A DNA stretch of 64,000 nt from Piper betle (lineage: Eukaryota; Streptophyta; Magnoliopsida; Piperales; Piperaceae), in contig JAURVB010010969.1 of assembly GCA_033002965.1 (NCBI GenBank), positions 1 through 64,000 of the forward strand, read 5' to 3'. Position numbers and translations under genes: made by a program. The notes below the pieces were generated by a model that made no database searches, had not been told where the DNA came from, and saw nothing but the letters and a program-made list of their open reading frames with translations. Below are positions 12,001-24,699 of this stretch, in pieces (positions within the stretch are counted from its first letter, which is position 1; the number at the start of each line of letters is the position of its first letter).

Positions 12001-15000
12001 AGTGTGCCAATGTCATGCAGATAGTTGTGATGCTCTTATAGGATGCCAGATGTCCATATTTGTGATTAGCTCACTATTATATTACTTCTTTGGAACTTGT
12101 ATAGGATTTTCTTTATGGATTTGAATTTGATGCCAACATCATTCTCACATGGTCTTTGCATGTACTATGGTTCTTTGCGGTTTGAGCATGCATGCTTAGA
12201 AGGGTTTTTAGTTTGCTTTAAAGAGAGAATATAAGATTATGCAACTGTTTGTTTAGGGGCTATGTGTTATGGTGGTCTTGTTGTATGGCCTTTTAAATTG
12301 CATTAATATGCAGATGCATTTTGAAGATGCTTGTTGCTGCTGGTTTTGTTTCCTACCCTTTAGGCTTCATGGACAGTTTTACTTCTTCTTCTTTTTTCTT
12401 GTAGCCAATTATTTTCCTATTTGATGTTGTACTTCCATCGATTAATGACTATCGAAGTGTTGACTTTGTGGTTGACTGTTTTCTATCTACAGGCTGGTCC
12501 TTACGACTCTCTGAAAGATGTTGCTTTGAAGATACTACAGAATGAGGTCTCTACTGTTCCAATCATCAATTCTTCATCTCAGGATGGATCTTATCCGCAG
12601 CTGCTACATCTTGCTTCTCTTTCAGGAATACTTAAATGTAAATTTCTTGGCCTTGAGTGGTTCAAACTTTTGTTTTTTGTTTTGCTGCTCATCTTTGTAG
12701 CTGTGTTTCAGGCATTTGCAGGCATTTTAAGCATTCTTCAAGCGCTTTACCTATTCTGCAACAACCTATTTCTGCTATCCCTTTTGGTACGTGGGTGCCA
12801 AAAATTGGAGAATCAAATGGGCGTCCTTTAGCAATGTTAAGGCCAAATGCATCTCTCGGTGCTGCTCTTAACTTGTTAGTTCAAGGTGACGTTATTTTTG
12901 TTCATGCGAATCTAGTTCTAGAATATGGAATGATGACACCAAAAGTTCTTGATAGGAGTTGTTGTATGTTAATGATGTATTCTGCTAGTGTTTGTAATTT
13001 GGAACAAGAAACGTTTGCTAGTTCTAGTCTGCATCCATTTATCTGGACTTAAAGTAACGTGTTTTTGCTGTTTTACTCAAGATATCTGGCTTGATTTTTA
13101 AATGGCGATGCCTAATAAGTTTTCAGTTTGATAAACTTCATGCTATTTGTTCCCTCAAATGCTGCATTGACTTGTGGAGAGAACATTCTGCACAAGTGAG
13201 ATCAAGGAAATAATTGTAGTGTCGAATAAGTCTAGGATGGTCTAAGGGAAGAGATACTGTTACGATATTAGAGATAGGATATTTGTAATAATTATACAAG
13301 AAACTACTTAGATACATAAAAACTACTATTTACATTTATTTACATTTTTTTTAAAAAAAGAAGAATAATCAACACCTCCACTGTACTAAATGGTAGTATA
13401 ACATAGATGAACGAAGAATTTTTAACCTGCCTTTTACAGCCGGAGGATCCCACCTGTGATATTTATGGTGTGAATAGCTGATGGATGAGTTTTCCCTAGA
13501 TATGCTGAAATTTCATTGCGAGAGTATGACTGTGTGCGTATGAGAGTATGAGAGTGTGTGTTTTTAACTTCTATATGTTTTGTATAGGCTTATATCATTT
13601 GAGATATTTTTTATAGGCTTATATCATTTGTAAAATCATGTCAGACACTAGCTGACTATCATCTGGTTATGTCAAAACTCATGGAAGCATTGTCGATTTA
13701 ACTTATTATTGAGTGGTCGTGTTAATTAAGAGTGAATGAAATTTAAACGAAATGTATATAGAACCATTTGTCTTGTAATCGTTTGCCCTATATTAGTGGA
13801 GATAAAGCTTCATTGTTTGAATTCTTTTTGTGTGCAATTTCTGTTTCTATGAATGTTTCTTCCAGGATGAAGAAAAATATATATAGTACTTGGATTATTA
13901 CGTTATTGAAAGTGATGTTAAAGTGCTAATTGTTCTTTATCCTCTTGGGAATGGCTTTAGATATGTGTTTTCTGATTTCCCTGCTGATGTAAACTTTTGC
14001 TTTAATTGGACAGCCGAAGTGAGTTCCATTCCTATAGTTGACGATAAGGATTCGTTATTAGATGTTTATTGTAGAAGGTAATATTTTGTGGAAAGGACCT
14101 TTTATTTTATTTTCTTTAGTCCAATTACAGTAAATGTGTAACTTGAGAGTAATTGTTTCTTATCAGTGATATCACAGCTTTAGCAAAGGACAAGGCCTAC
14201 ACACAAATCCATTTGAATGAGATGAGTATTCATCAGGTATCCTGAACATTGTATATATATTATAAACTTGAGGTCCATACTGCATATGCTTTTATAAACA
14301 TATTCTATTTTTATTATAAGCTTTGTGCAATTTAGCATTTCTTTAATGTCATTGTAGACTTCACCCAGTACAATTCTGATCCTTAATATTTCTGACACCT
14401 GGAATTTTGAATTCAACTATTCTTTTTCATAAAAAATTTTGGGCATGAGATGTTAAATTGAAAGTGCCTATTTACATGCCCATATATAACATATTTGTAT
14501 ATTGTGTTTAATTGGTAAGCATTTTCTTTGCAGTGCAAAATTTCTACGTATAAAAAAATATTTAAAATGTAAATTTCTAGGCATTACTTTTTCTCATTTT
14601 AACATGGTTGATTTTTACTACGATGTGTAGTTCCATTTACTATATTCTATTTTCCTTTTTTGTGGCTGGTCAGTTCTGTGTTGTAGTGGAGTATTGCTGA
14701 TTGTGTGACCATTAAGGTGGATAAGATAGTCATGTTATTGTTTGTTTAGGATATGTTCCTAAAGATTATGAGATGAAGATTTCTCCATTTTTCACTCCCC
14801 TATACTTTGTACAAATTTCAAAGTCACACAAAAAACTTGGTCTAGAGGTACCCAAATGGAGTAGATTTGTGTGAAAATATAGTAGTGATGAGATTTTGTT
14901 TTGTTATCTATTAGGATATGTGCTTTTTAATTTAGTAGCAAATGACTTTTGCCCTGTGTTTTGATAAGACACGTACTGTTTGCTGCTTCTAAATGTTGTC

Positions 15001-15393
15001 TTTGTAGGCTTTTGCCTTTGCGTATTACATATTCACCACCTTTTGTTTGAAAAGTGGTATCAACTATGGATTGTTTAGTTCTCTTTCTGTTGTGCTTCTT
15101 TCATTTCAGGCACTTCAACTTGGACAAGAAGCAAATTCGCCCTTTGGCGTCTTTAATGGGCAGAGATGCCAAATGTGCTTGCCTTCTGATCCTCTTAATA
15201 AAGTGATGGAGCGTTTAGCAGTTCCAGGTACCACACGCCTGCTTGAACACTTCATATTTTGCCTAAATTGGTAAATGTTGTGGAACTCAAATTTTTCACA
15301 GGGGTTCGGCGCCTTATCGTTGTGGAGGCTGGGAGCAAGCGGGTGGAAGGGATTATTTCGTTGAGTGATGTATTCAGATTGTTGCTTGGCTAG
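9047..15393 (+). CDS. SNF4: SnRK1 beta-gamma subunit (SNF4/KINbetagamma): glycogen-binding plus CBS domains
   Basis: Thirteen exons: 9047-9159, 9623-9710, 9828-10022, 11109-11213, 11367-11426, 11601-11690, 11863-11997, 12493-12637, 12712-12885, 14014-14077, 14167-14236, 15110-15227 and 15302-15393. They join in frame to 482 residues, close to Arabidopsis SNF4. The first three exons encode an AMPK-type glycogen-binding module (F-V-W-P-Y-G-G, then [14 protein letters not shown]). The rest is the four-CBS gamma module, with markers such as [17 protein letters not shown] and the end [11 protein letters not shown]. The protein is the plant-specific regulatory subunit of SnRK1 kinase, which switches metabolism under low energy. 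Intron 3 (1.1 kb) carries a 270-bp tandem duplication. Every junction is GT..AG and no lesion is visible, so the gene is probably functional. Confidence 0.95.
10061..10570. repeat. Two-copy 270-bp tandem duplication in SNF4 intron 3
   Basis: The segment starting CATTATGTTTCAATGCTCAT at 10061 recurs at 10331 with the same order of blocks and only scattered differences (for example TTTTTCTACC versus TTTTCTACC). The period is 270 bp and the second copy runs to about 10570. It is intronic and leaves the splice sites untouched. Confidence 0.85.
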
Positions 15394-16560
15394 CAATCCT
15401 GGGCGTTGTCAAATTTTTTAGCCCCGCTGTTTGTCATCCAAATTAGAGTCGAGTTAAAAGGCTGGCCGAATTTTTAGTTCTGTATCTCTCATTGTATTAA
15501 ATTTGCAATGTCACGGGCCTTGTTATTTCTCTATTTTTTCAAGGAGAAAAAGTTCTGGATGAATGCATCAAGGGGCTTTGTAAATGTGTAAGGATTTGCT
15601 ACTTGTACTTATTTTCATTAACCCTTGTGGCTTATCTCCATTGCCATTAGAAGATCTCCCGAAGTAAAAATATGTAAACAAGTTAAATGTTTGCAGGAAA
15701 TGGAGATGACTGCACCAGTGACAAGGGTAACGATAAAATGCTCTTTCCTCACTAAATCATTGGCAATTTAGTGGTCGGTGTATAGAGTTCATGTGGTGCA
15801 CATTGTATTTCGAAGTCCCTAAGATTATTTGGACATTGATCAACTAAAGGTTTCTGCCGAGTCAATGAGTTTGTATTTTGCTCCTCTCAAGTATTGCTGG
15901 AAAATCTTGGTGTCCGCAGCCTACCATCCAGGTCTGTCTTTCTGAGACATAATGGGAGCAGCAGGTTTTTTTCATTCTAACCGAAATCAGACAAGACGAT
16001 GAGCGTTGTCAGTATTCTACTTCTAGGGCTTCCTAGTTCCTACTCTTTCCAGTGTGTTGGTGATGATTTTAGCATTTCGAGGGGCTGCTCTTTCCAATGA
16101 CTGTTTTTCTGTTTCCCCATACTCTTACCCATAATGACGCATCAAATGTCCTTATCTACCTCGGCGAGGATGGCGCCAAAGTTGTAAAGATTGAGAATCC
16201 TTTTGCTCCATCCTTTTCCCAGGTAAGGGTCGCACCATTTTAAGCTTTTAAAGCTCCTCCGTGATTTACCCGTCCGTTGGGGGACGGATTCGAGTTGGAT
16301 GTATCCGATCTGAATATTTTTAGATATTTTATATATTTCGAAAGGTCAAAATCTAAATTCTATGAGAAATTATTTCTGGATAGGATATAAATGGGTTTGA
16401 TTTAGATTAAATTCACGGATATCGGATATTTGATCCCATCGTATACCATCTTTAACATCCTATGTGGATCAAGTTAAACATTGAATATATTAGTAGTTCA
16501 ATTTAATTTGCCTCAACATACCTCAATATATTAATTCAGTGAACCAAACAGTGTGGTATT
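15394..16560. other. SNF4 3' flank, with a short coding-looking stretch near 16113-16221
   Basis: The first few hundred bases are probably 3' UTR. At about 16113-16221 (+) a frame reads ...N-V-L-I-Y-L-G-E-D-G-A-K-V-V-K-I-E-N-P... and runs into a donor-like CAG/GTAAGG. The G-A-x-V-V-K-I-E-N-P part faintly recalls the N-terminus of family III CoA-transferases, but there is no further domain around it, and I would not call a gene. Confidence 0.25.
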
Positions 16561-16565
16561 AATAT

Positions 16566-16992
16566 AAAGTCACTCAATTTAGTTCCACGTTTAATACTAA
16601 ATGAGGTAAGATCTTGTTTAAAAGTGAAAATAAATTATAAATTTTTACCTTCATTAATTACTTTTGAAGAGATGATTTAGTCGATTAATTTGTATTTTAG
16701 ACTGGGTCATTACAAATCGTATTAGAGGCTCTTACTTCCGTATTAGATGGTGGACTTGATCAGGAACGTTGACTAGGTCACAGGCTAAATGAAAGCCGTG
16801 AACTGAAGCTAACAAGGGATAAAATGTATGAATTTTAAAAATAAAATTTTCAAAGGTGAATAGATTGTGAGATCCATCAATTTAGTTTCGTATATAATAC
16901 TTACGCAAATAAGATCATGTTTATATCTAAAAATAGATTATAAATCTTTAACTTGATTAAACGTTATATTGCACTTAGACCGAGTCGTTATA
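16566..16992 (+). mobile_element. TRIM-like element (two short LTRs around a tiny non-coding core)
   Basis: A left LTR-like block (about 16566-16710, ending ...GACTGGGTCATTACA) is followed at once by AAATCGTATTAGAGGCTC, a degenerate AATGGTATCAGAGCC primer-binding site. A non-coding core of about 150 bp follows, then a purine stretch before a right LTR starting TGTGAGATCC at 16866 and ending near 16992 (...CCGAGTCGTTATAA). The blocks share long segments, such as AAATAGATTATAAATCTTTA, allowing for decay. No protein is encoded, as in TRIM elements, which rely on enzymes of other elements. The outer start is approximate because the left LTR is decayed. Confidence 0.55.
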
Positions 16993-17129
16993 ATTATATT
17001 AAATTATATTTATGTACGAAAACTACAATAGTAGCATGATTAGTAGTTTAATACGTTTGTGTACCGGTTGGTTGTACACTGAATAAGACGGCCAGCATAT
17101 TTGCGCATCCCTCCTATAGAAAACATAAA

Positions 17130-17392
17130 TTACAAATTATTATTCTGTGAAGTCCACTTGTTGTCTTATTAAAGTACAATTGGATTAAACATTGGTCCAT
17201 TGCAATAATGCAGGATTAAATATTAGGATTCACTAAGATATAAGCTCAATCATCCATACATTATAAATTATTATTCTGTGAAGTCCACTTGTTGTCTTAT
17301 TGAAGTCCAATTGGATTAAACATTGGTCCATTGCAATAATGCAGAATTAAATATTATGATTCACTAAGATATAATAAGTTCAATCATCCCGT
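17130..17392. repeat. 131-bp tandem duplication upstream of the potassium transporter
   Basis: A unit containing TATTCTGTGAAGTCCACTTG, a GGTCCATTGCAATAATGCAG block and TTCACTAAGATATAA occurs at 17141 and again at 17272. The two copies differ at only a few positions, suggesting a fairly recent duplication. It ends about 700 bp before the start codon at 18085. Confidence 0.85.
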
Positions 17393-18084
17393 ATACATAG
17401 GCTACGACTCCGATTACCCGTTTCGAGCACAACTGTTTTATGTTAATGATATTTCTTGACAGTAAAATTGATAACTTGAATGATTTTTTTACTAGTTATG
17501 AGAAATTATACATAGTTTTCTATTGTATGTAATGGAGACAGTTAAGTGTAATTAGTAGGATTATTAATAATCTTCTTAGAAAACATCATTAAGTCTTTAT
17601 CTACTCTCATTAATAGAAAGATAACTCAATAATGACTTTTGATTAAAAATAAGATATTTAATTTATCAAAATGATAAAAAAATTAATAAATTAAAATTAA
17701 ATTATTATCATTTATATTTATATTTTAATATATCTTTAAAATCAATCAAATTTTATATCAAAGACATAAAATTATAATAATTTATTTCATTATTACTAAA
17801 TTAAAATCTATCTATAAAACAACACATCTTCGAGTAATTTTTTTGGTGACTTCCGAACGGGAATATAGGTTCCATTCGTGCCCATTTCCGAGTACCCGTC
17901 TGTCCGCACGCGTACCGGCCGCGTCCGAGACGACGTCCGCCGCCGCCCATCCCATCGTCTCCGTCGGAAACCCGTGATTTTCGCTCAATCCGATCCATCT
18001 CTGCGCTTCCGTAGCCTTCCCTGTAGTTCCTCCCCCACCAACTTGGATCTACCCTTCTTCTTCGTCGCCGTCTCTGCACTTCCA
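17393..18084 (+). promoter_or_regulatory. Upstream region and 5' UTR of the potassium transporter
   Basis: AT-rich DNA to about 17840 turns sharply into a GC-rich, CpG-containing stretch from about 17875 that runs into the coding start. This is the usual look of a plant transcription-start region. No clear TATA position could be fixed. Confidence 0.35.
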
Positions 18085-21000
18085 ATGAGGGCTTCGGCGG
18101 ACATGGAGCGCGGCGCCGTCGCTCTCGCCTCTCGATCCGGCGACGAACGCGTGAGCAAACTCTTTTTCTCGTTCATATCCTCGTCTGTGGTTGTTTGTGC
18201 ATCATTTGGATTGGTTGCGGATTGTCATTCTAGTTCGCTTTCGTTGTTACTTGTTTCTGAAATGCGTGGATTCTGGTTGTGGATTGTCGTTTTATTTCGT
18301 TTTTTTTTTGATCGCTTTTTAGTTGTTTGTGAATTGTCATTGGAGTTCCGCTTCCGTGTTTTGGCTGTTTGTGGATCATTTGGATTGGTAGCGGATTGAC
18401 ATTTGAATTCGATTTGGTTTCTGGTTGGTTGTGAATAATCATATGGATTGGTATTTGATTGCCATTTGAATTCGTTTTTTTTCGATTTAAGCTTTTTTTA
18501 ATCATTTGACTTGGTAGCTTTTTAGTTGTTTTCTGCATCATTTGGTTTGGTTTTTAGTTGTTTCGGTTGTGGATCGTCGTTTGAATTCGTATTTGTTTTC
18601 AGTTCGTGTATGGATCATTTGCTTTGGTAGTGGATCGCCGTTTGAAATCGTAATCTTGTTTCTAGTTGTTTCTGGATCATTTGCTTTGGTAAATGGATTG
18701 TAATTTGAGTTCGTTTTCGTTGTTTAGTTGTTTCTGAATCGCGTGAAGTGGTGATGGACTGATTTTCATTTGAATCCTGCGGTCGTTTTTAGTTGTTTCT
18801 GGGTCGTTCTGTTTGGTAGTGGATTGATTATCATTTGACTTCATTTTTCGTTTCCTTGGTTGAACCTGAATCGTGTGAATTGGTTGTGGATTGATTATCA
18901 TTTCAATTCGTGTTCGTTTTTAGTTGTTTCTGGATCAGTTGGATTGGCAATCGGTTGGGGATTGAGGGTGTTGAGATGGTGGAGTGGGAGTTCAGATTCA
19001 GAAATATCTCTGCTGTAAACATTACAAAAAATAAACGATTTTGAGGTCTATCAGATAAGAAAACAATATAAAAAACTATTTATTAAACGGTTGAAACTTT
19101 TAATGCTTTTCGGTGAGGAGGAAACAATCGGTAGGAGATAAATCTGTTATACATGGTGGAATGATTTGAAAGTTGACGGAAACAGTCAATCGGAGATGAA
19201 CCTGTTATTCATGTTAGACTGATTTGTATGTTGAGAGAAAATCTTAATTCATGGTACTCTTTCTACCTTAATCATAATTATGTAGTTTGGATAGTTTAAG
19301 GTAGTGGAATCCCCTACATGTTTGTATAGGCGATGTGAGCTCAGCGAATAGGGTGATTGTTATTGTCCACGTGACTTTCTTTTGGGTGTTGTGCAGCTTC
19401 ATTGGAAGAGTCATTACGCCCAAGTGCTTCTTCTTGCTTATCAGAGTATTGGGATAGTGTACGGTGACCTCAGCACATCTCCTCTTTATGTTTTCAGTAG
19501 TACTTTTTCAGATAGACTGCTTGATCATCGAAACGAAGAGAGCATATTTGGTGCATTGTCTTTGATTTTCTGGACCATCACGCTGGTTCCGTTGTTGAAG
19601 TATGTCTTCATCGTGTTGAGTGCCAATGACAATGGGGAAGGTGAGTGGGGAATGATGTTTGGAAAGACGATTGGTAAAAAATCTGTTTTCTTTTCTATTT
19701 GGATAATCCTAGGATGCTGATTGTTTCTTTGGTGTTGGATAAAAGGGGGCACCTTTGCATTATACTCTCTCCTTTGTCGACATGCAAAGTGCAGTATGTT
19801 GCCCAATCAACAGGCAGCAGATGAGGAACTTTCTACTTACTACAAGCAAGGACATTCCAGTCGGAATATAGGTCCATCCCCCTTGAAGAAGTTCCTTGAG
19901 AAACATAAAACTATGAGGTCCGCATTGCTTGTTGTGGTCCTTTTTGGTGCTTCGATGGTGATTGGTGATGGTGTTTTCACCCCTGCCATGTCAGGTGACT
20001 GTTATTCTCTAGAATTACATTGCTGTCAACTTCTTGTTGTAGTACGAACTAAACATAGGTCATAAACTTAGGAATAATATTTGATCATTTTGCCTACTTG
20101 ATTTCTAATCATGAAATGTATGCCACATGCAGTTCTTTCGTCTATCTCAGGGCTCCAAGTTCATGCAAAAAATTTTCATGGTGGTAAGGAAAATTGTGGC
20201 TTCTTTTGCAGCATATTTAATTAGAATGATGCCTAAATGCTAGAAGTAGGTTTGGAATTTTAATTCCAGATAAAAGTGATCATAGTTTTATGTTTTTCTA
20301 TAATGATCTGGAAGACTATTGTGTTGTGTGTGATAGTGTTAAGGGCGGTTTTTGTAATTTATTTAAGTGAAGCCGACAACATTTTCTGGTGTGATATTTT
20401 GGATAATTTTCTGTATTGGATTGAGTGTCGAGACAATTGTAAAATGTTGCCAGTGTAAGCAAGTTTTGCAATGTTGGGGTTTGATAAAGTTTAGGACGGC
20501 CATCTAGTTTGGATATATATGGAGAGATTTTTATACTATTACTAATGTTTCCTGATTTTGTGCTTAACATATGTTTTTGTGAATCCTTTTCTTGATGATG
20601 CTTTATCGACTTTGCTCTTGTTATTAATGTTTTACTGTTCTTCCTTCAATTGATGCTTGAAACATTGATTTTTTTTTCAAAAAAATGAGCTTTGTTGTTG
20701 ATAATCTGAAATTTTCTTATTTTTTTCTAAACTATCCCGGCAATGTCTTGAAAAATTATCAAGACATTGGTCAAATCAATTTCCTTGTGGGTTTCCATTT
20801 CAACAAGCTGAAGACACAGAAATTGCAGAGAAGTTTTTGTGAGGTTTTAGAGATTGCTAATTATGCTGTTTTGGGTGTATTAAATCATATAAACTACGGG
20901 AAAGGCTAAATTTTTTTAATAAAAATTCATACTATAATTATTGATGTGCTATAGATGAAATGGTCAAGTATTTCTGAGTTTATGTTGGCGAAGACTGGTT

Positions 21001-24000
21001 TTAGTTTTTTTTGGGGAAAAAAACTGAGTTGATGTTTTCATTGTTGAAGGATTGAGAAACTGGAATTGTAAATAAAACTAGTAATGTGAATAGCCTAGAC
21101 TAGACGGTGAAAATCAGTTCTGAAGTCGTTGCCACTCCTCATATACTCCCCACTTAAGAAATGCGGTGATTACAGTAATTTAAGTGTCCAGGCATCTCCT
21201 CTTTGAAAGTGAAAGTATTTTTTTCTCTATATTGTTGGAAAGCAATACATTTCTTAATCACTGTGTCAGAACCTTCTAGTATCTGATATGTATCTCTTTG
21301 AAGATAATGCTTCTGAGGTAGGATGGTTGTTTATGAATATCATACTTATGCTTTTTATGAATACGTTGATCCTGTTTGACTTTGTTGGTTTCTAAATGCA
21401 GGAGCAGTTGTGATTATTGCATGTGTTGTCTTGGTTGGGCTCTTTGCTCTTCAACATTGTGGTACACACAAAGTTTCATTCTTGTTTGCACCTGTTGTAA
21501 TTATATGGCTCATAAGCATTGCTGCTATTGGGATATACGACATTATCACTTGGAATTCTTCAGTATACCGCGCCCTCTCACCAACCTATATCTATACATA
21601 TTTCAAGGCAACTGGTAAAGATGGTTGGATATCTCTTGGTGGAATACTTCTATCTATTACAGGTGTATATATGATTTGATTTTCTGAATTGTGGATATAG
21701 AGCTGTTATTTAACAATGCGATCTGTGCTTGATCATGTCAATTGAAATTCTTAGGTACTGAGGCAATGTTTGCCGACCTGGGTCACTTCTCTGCTGCGTC
21801 TATAAGGGTAAGATATATAAGTCAAGATTACTTATGCTGTTTGTATCAAATCCATAGTTTGGGTGGCCCTATTTAAGGACCAATGGAGGGGGATGGATGC
21901 ATCTCATGAGGAGTGGTTGTGAATCACTTTTGGGCATAATGTATCCTCCGTATCTCTTTCATTAATGAGAAGTTTTTAGCTTTGGTTAAGAGAAATTTCT
22001 CGAAGGTAGATTTGTTGGGATGAACCCAAAAATAGCAAGCCTGGTGCCCCTCTGTTGCACGGAATATTTAATGTATAGTATCTACAAAAGATTAAAGTTT
22101 GATATTACGCTGTTTAGCTTGTAACCCTTTAACCACTTACAAAAAAGCTCAAGCTGGTAAGAAAAAAACTGTCTGATAGTTTACGTCAATGCCCTTACAT
22201 GGTAGCTAGTTTTAAGGCTTAGCACAAGGACAAACATGGGGCAAAAATGTACAAATATCAAGCAGGCAAAATTATATTCCTTTAGGGACACATTCTTTGG
22301 CTTTGTACTTTGTAAATTTAGATGATTGAACTAGATAATCTAAAAGCTCAAGCCTTTAGGAAAAGGAGCCATTTAACATTTACCTTAGCACACCTTTGAT
22401 TTAATGGCTATAGTTGTTGTGACTTGATCCTGGTGTCTGCACTAGCTGTCAGGCCTTTGATTTAAATACCCACATTTTAAGGTTTCTGAGGTAGGCTGAT
22501 AAGGGTGAAATAATACTCTCTGAAGTAAGCCAGCTTAACCCTTGTATTTGTAGGGTTCATTTATGGGCTTTATCATTGAAAGTCTCGTGTTACTTTTTTT
22601 AAAGTTTGGTACAATATCTTCTTCTCCTTCCACTCTATGCTAGGTTGGAGTCGGGTAAAAGTTTTGATACAACATCTTTCATCTTACTATATTTTGGAAT
22701 TTATTTTGACACATTTTCTTGATTCTGACTGATTGTTTTTGCTTTGATTAGAGTTAACTAAGCATTTATGATTGGTAATTCAGTGTTGTGTGCAATGGTG
22801 AAAATCTCATTACAAGGAGAAAAACAGGAGGGCAAAATTATTTATAATTTGCACTCATAAAGCTCTAAATAGAATGTTGCTTCGTGTTTTGTTGACAACA
22901 CTCAGCATTTGTACTGTTAGAGCCTGTTACTAAAATCCTTTATAATAACAAGTAACTGTTCTTTGTATTAACAGCTAGCTTTTGCTGCGATGGTTTATCC
23001 ATGTTTAGTGTTACAGTACATGGGGCAGGCAGCTTTTCTCTCTAAGAACCTTTCTGCTATTCCTACGAGCTTTTATGAGTCGATTCCTAGTAAGTTGTGA
23101 AGCTGTGGCGTTCAATATCCAATTGTATGTAATTTTGTCTCATTTTTCTGTTCCTTTTCCTAGGCCCTGTTTTCTGGCCAATGTTTGTAATTGCGACTTT
23201 GGCGGCCATTGTTGGCAGTCAAGCTGTGATCTCAGCTACATTTTCAATAATCAAACAGTGTCACGCTTTGGGTTGTTTCCCACGTGTCAAAATTGTTCAT
23301 ACATCCAGGTGGATCCGTGGTCAGATCTATATCCCAGAGATTAATTGGATTCTTATGGTACTCTGTCTGGCCGTGACAATTGGTTTTCGAGACACAATCC
23401 CTATAGGAAATGCTTATGGTGAGTGTTTTTGCTTTGTCCCTGTTTAGTTTTTACTCACTGTTTCATTAATAACCCTGCTTATGATTTATCAGGCATTGCT
23501 TGTATGGCTGTGATGTTCGTAACCACATTCCTAATGGCATTGGTGATTGTCTTTGTATGGCATAAGTACTTGCTCTATGCTTTAGGGTTCCTCTTATTCT
23601 TTGGGCTGATTGAGGCCCTCTACTTGTCTTCTGCAATCATGAAAGTTCTTCAGGGCGGTTGGGCCCCTCTTGTCCTTTCAGTCTTCTTTATGGCCATCAT
23701 GTATGTTTGGCACTATGGAACCAGACGTAAGTATCTATATGACTTGCAAAACAGGGTATCCATGAAATGGATTCTTACTCTTGGCCCCAGCCTTGGTATC
23801 ATCAGGGTTCCAGGCCTGGGACTTATCTACACAGAGTTGGTCACTGGAGTTCCTGCCATTTTCTCCCACTTTGTGACGAATCTTCCTGCTTTTCATCAGG
23901 TGCTTGTTTTTGTCTGCGTGAAGTCGGTACCTGTGCCTCATGTGTCGCCAGACGAGAGGTATTTAGTCGGTCGTGTTGGTCCACGATCCTACAGAATGTA

Positions 24001-24583
24001 TCGGTGCATCATAAGATATGGGTACAAAGATGTGCGCAAAGATGACGATGACTTTGAGAACCAACTGGTCATGAGTATTGCGGAATTTATACAGATGGAG
24101 GCAGAGGAAAATCAATCGAGCAGCACGGAGGGATCTATCGATGGACGGATGGCAGTTGTGCGTTCTTCTGATAAATTTGGTACCAGGTTAGTCATGACTG
24201 AAACTAAGGATGATGGATCTTGGGAAGACACGAGTATCAGAAGTAGCAAGTCTGCAACACTTCAAAGTCTCAAGTCACTCTATGAGCAAGAATCCCCAGA
24301 GGTCAGTCGTAGGAGGCGTGTACGCTTTGAGCTTCCGAACACACCACAAATGAATCCACAAGTACAGGAGGAGCTTGCTGAGCTAATCGAAGCAAAGCAT
24401 GCTGGAGTTGCTTATGTCATGGGCCATTCCTACATAAAAGCTAAGAAAAGCTCCTCATTCATAAAGAAGTTTACCATCGATGTTGCATATTCCTTTCTTC
24501 GGAAGAACTGCCGAGGTCCTTCGGTGGCCTTGAGTATCCCACACATTAGTCTAATTGAGGTGGGCATGATCTATTCTGTATAA
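18085..24583 (+). CDS. KUP/HAK/KT potassium transporter, KUP3/POT4-like
   Basis: Nine exons: 18085-18150, 19397-19640, 19746-19994, 20133-20183, 21402-21662, 21755-21807, 22975-23089, 23164-23418 and 23493-24583. They join in frame to 794 residues, the usual family size. The family signature [13 protein letters not shown] opens the first membrane segment and is followed by [18 protein letters not shown]. Further markers are [40 protein letters not shown] and the end [10 protein letters not shown]. Members are multi-pass (about 12 helices) K+/H+ symporters with a long cytosolic tail; close relatives work at the plasma membrane or tonoplast in cell expansion. The first exon encodes only 22 residues. 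ATG at 18085 is preferred, with 18103 as an in-frame alternative. Intron 1 (1.25 kb) holds a degenerate minisatellite. Confidence 0.95.
18181..18960. repeat. Degenerate minisatellite in intron 1 of the potassium transporter
   Basis: Variants of TTTAGTTGTTTCTGGATCATTTG...GTAGTGGATTG...CATTTGAATTCG recur about every 60-100 bp through most of the intron. The units are diverged and vary in length, so this is an old slipped array and not a recent one. Confidence 0.6.
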
Positions 24584-24699
24584 TTGTTACTTTCTTCTCT
24601 CTTTTTTCTTTGTTGTTCCCATCGTAAATTATGGTCAGGAGCTAGTGGGTGACTTCAATGTGGTAACCTTGTAATCATAGGGCTTGTTTAAGAAGTAAT

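Noticed and set aside
18230..18901. Minus-strand frames with repeated Q-P/I-H/K-Q motifs
   Set aside because: They are reverse readings of the intron 1 minisatellite of the potassium transporter.
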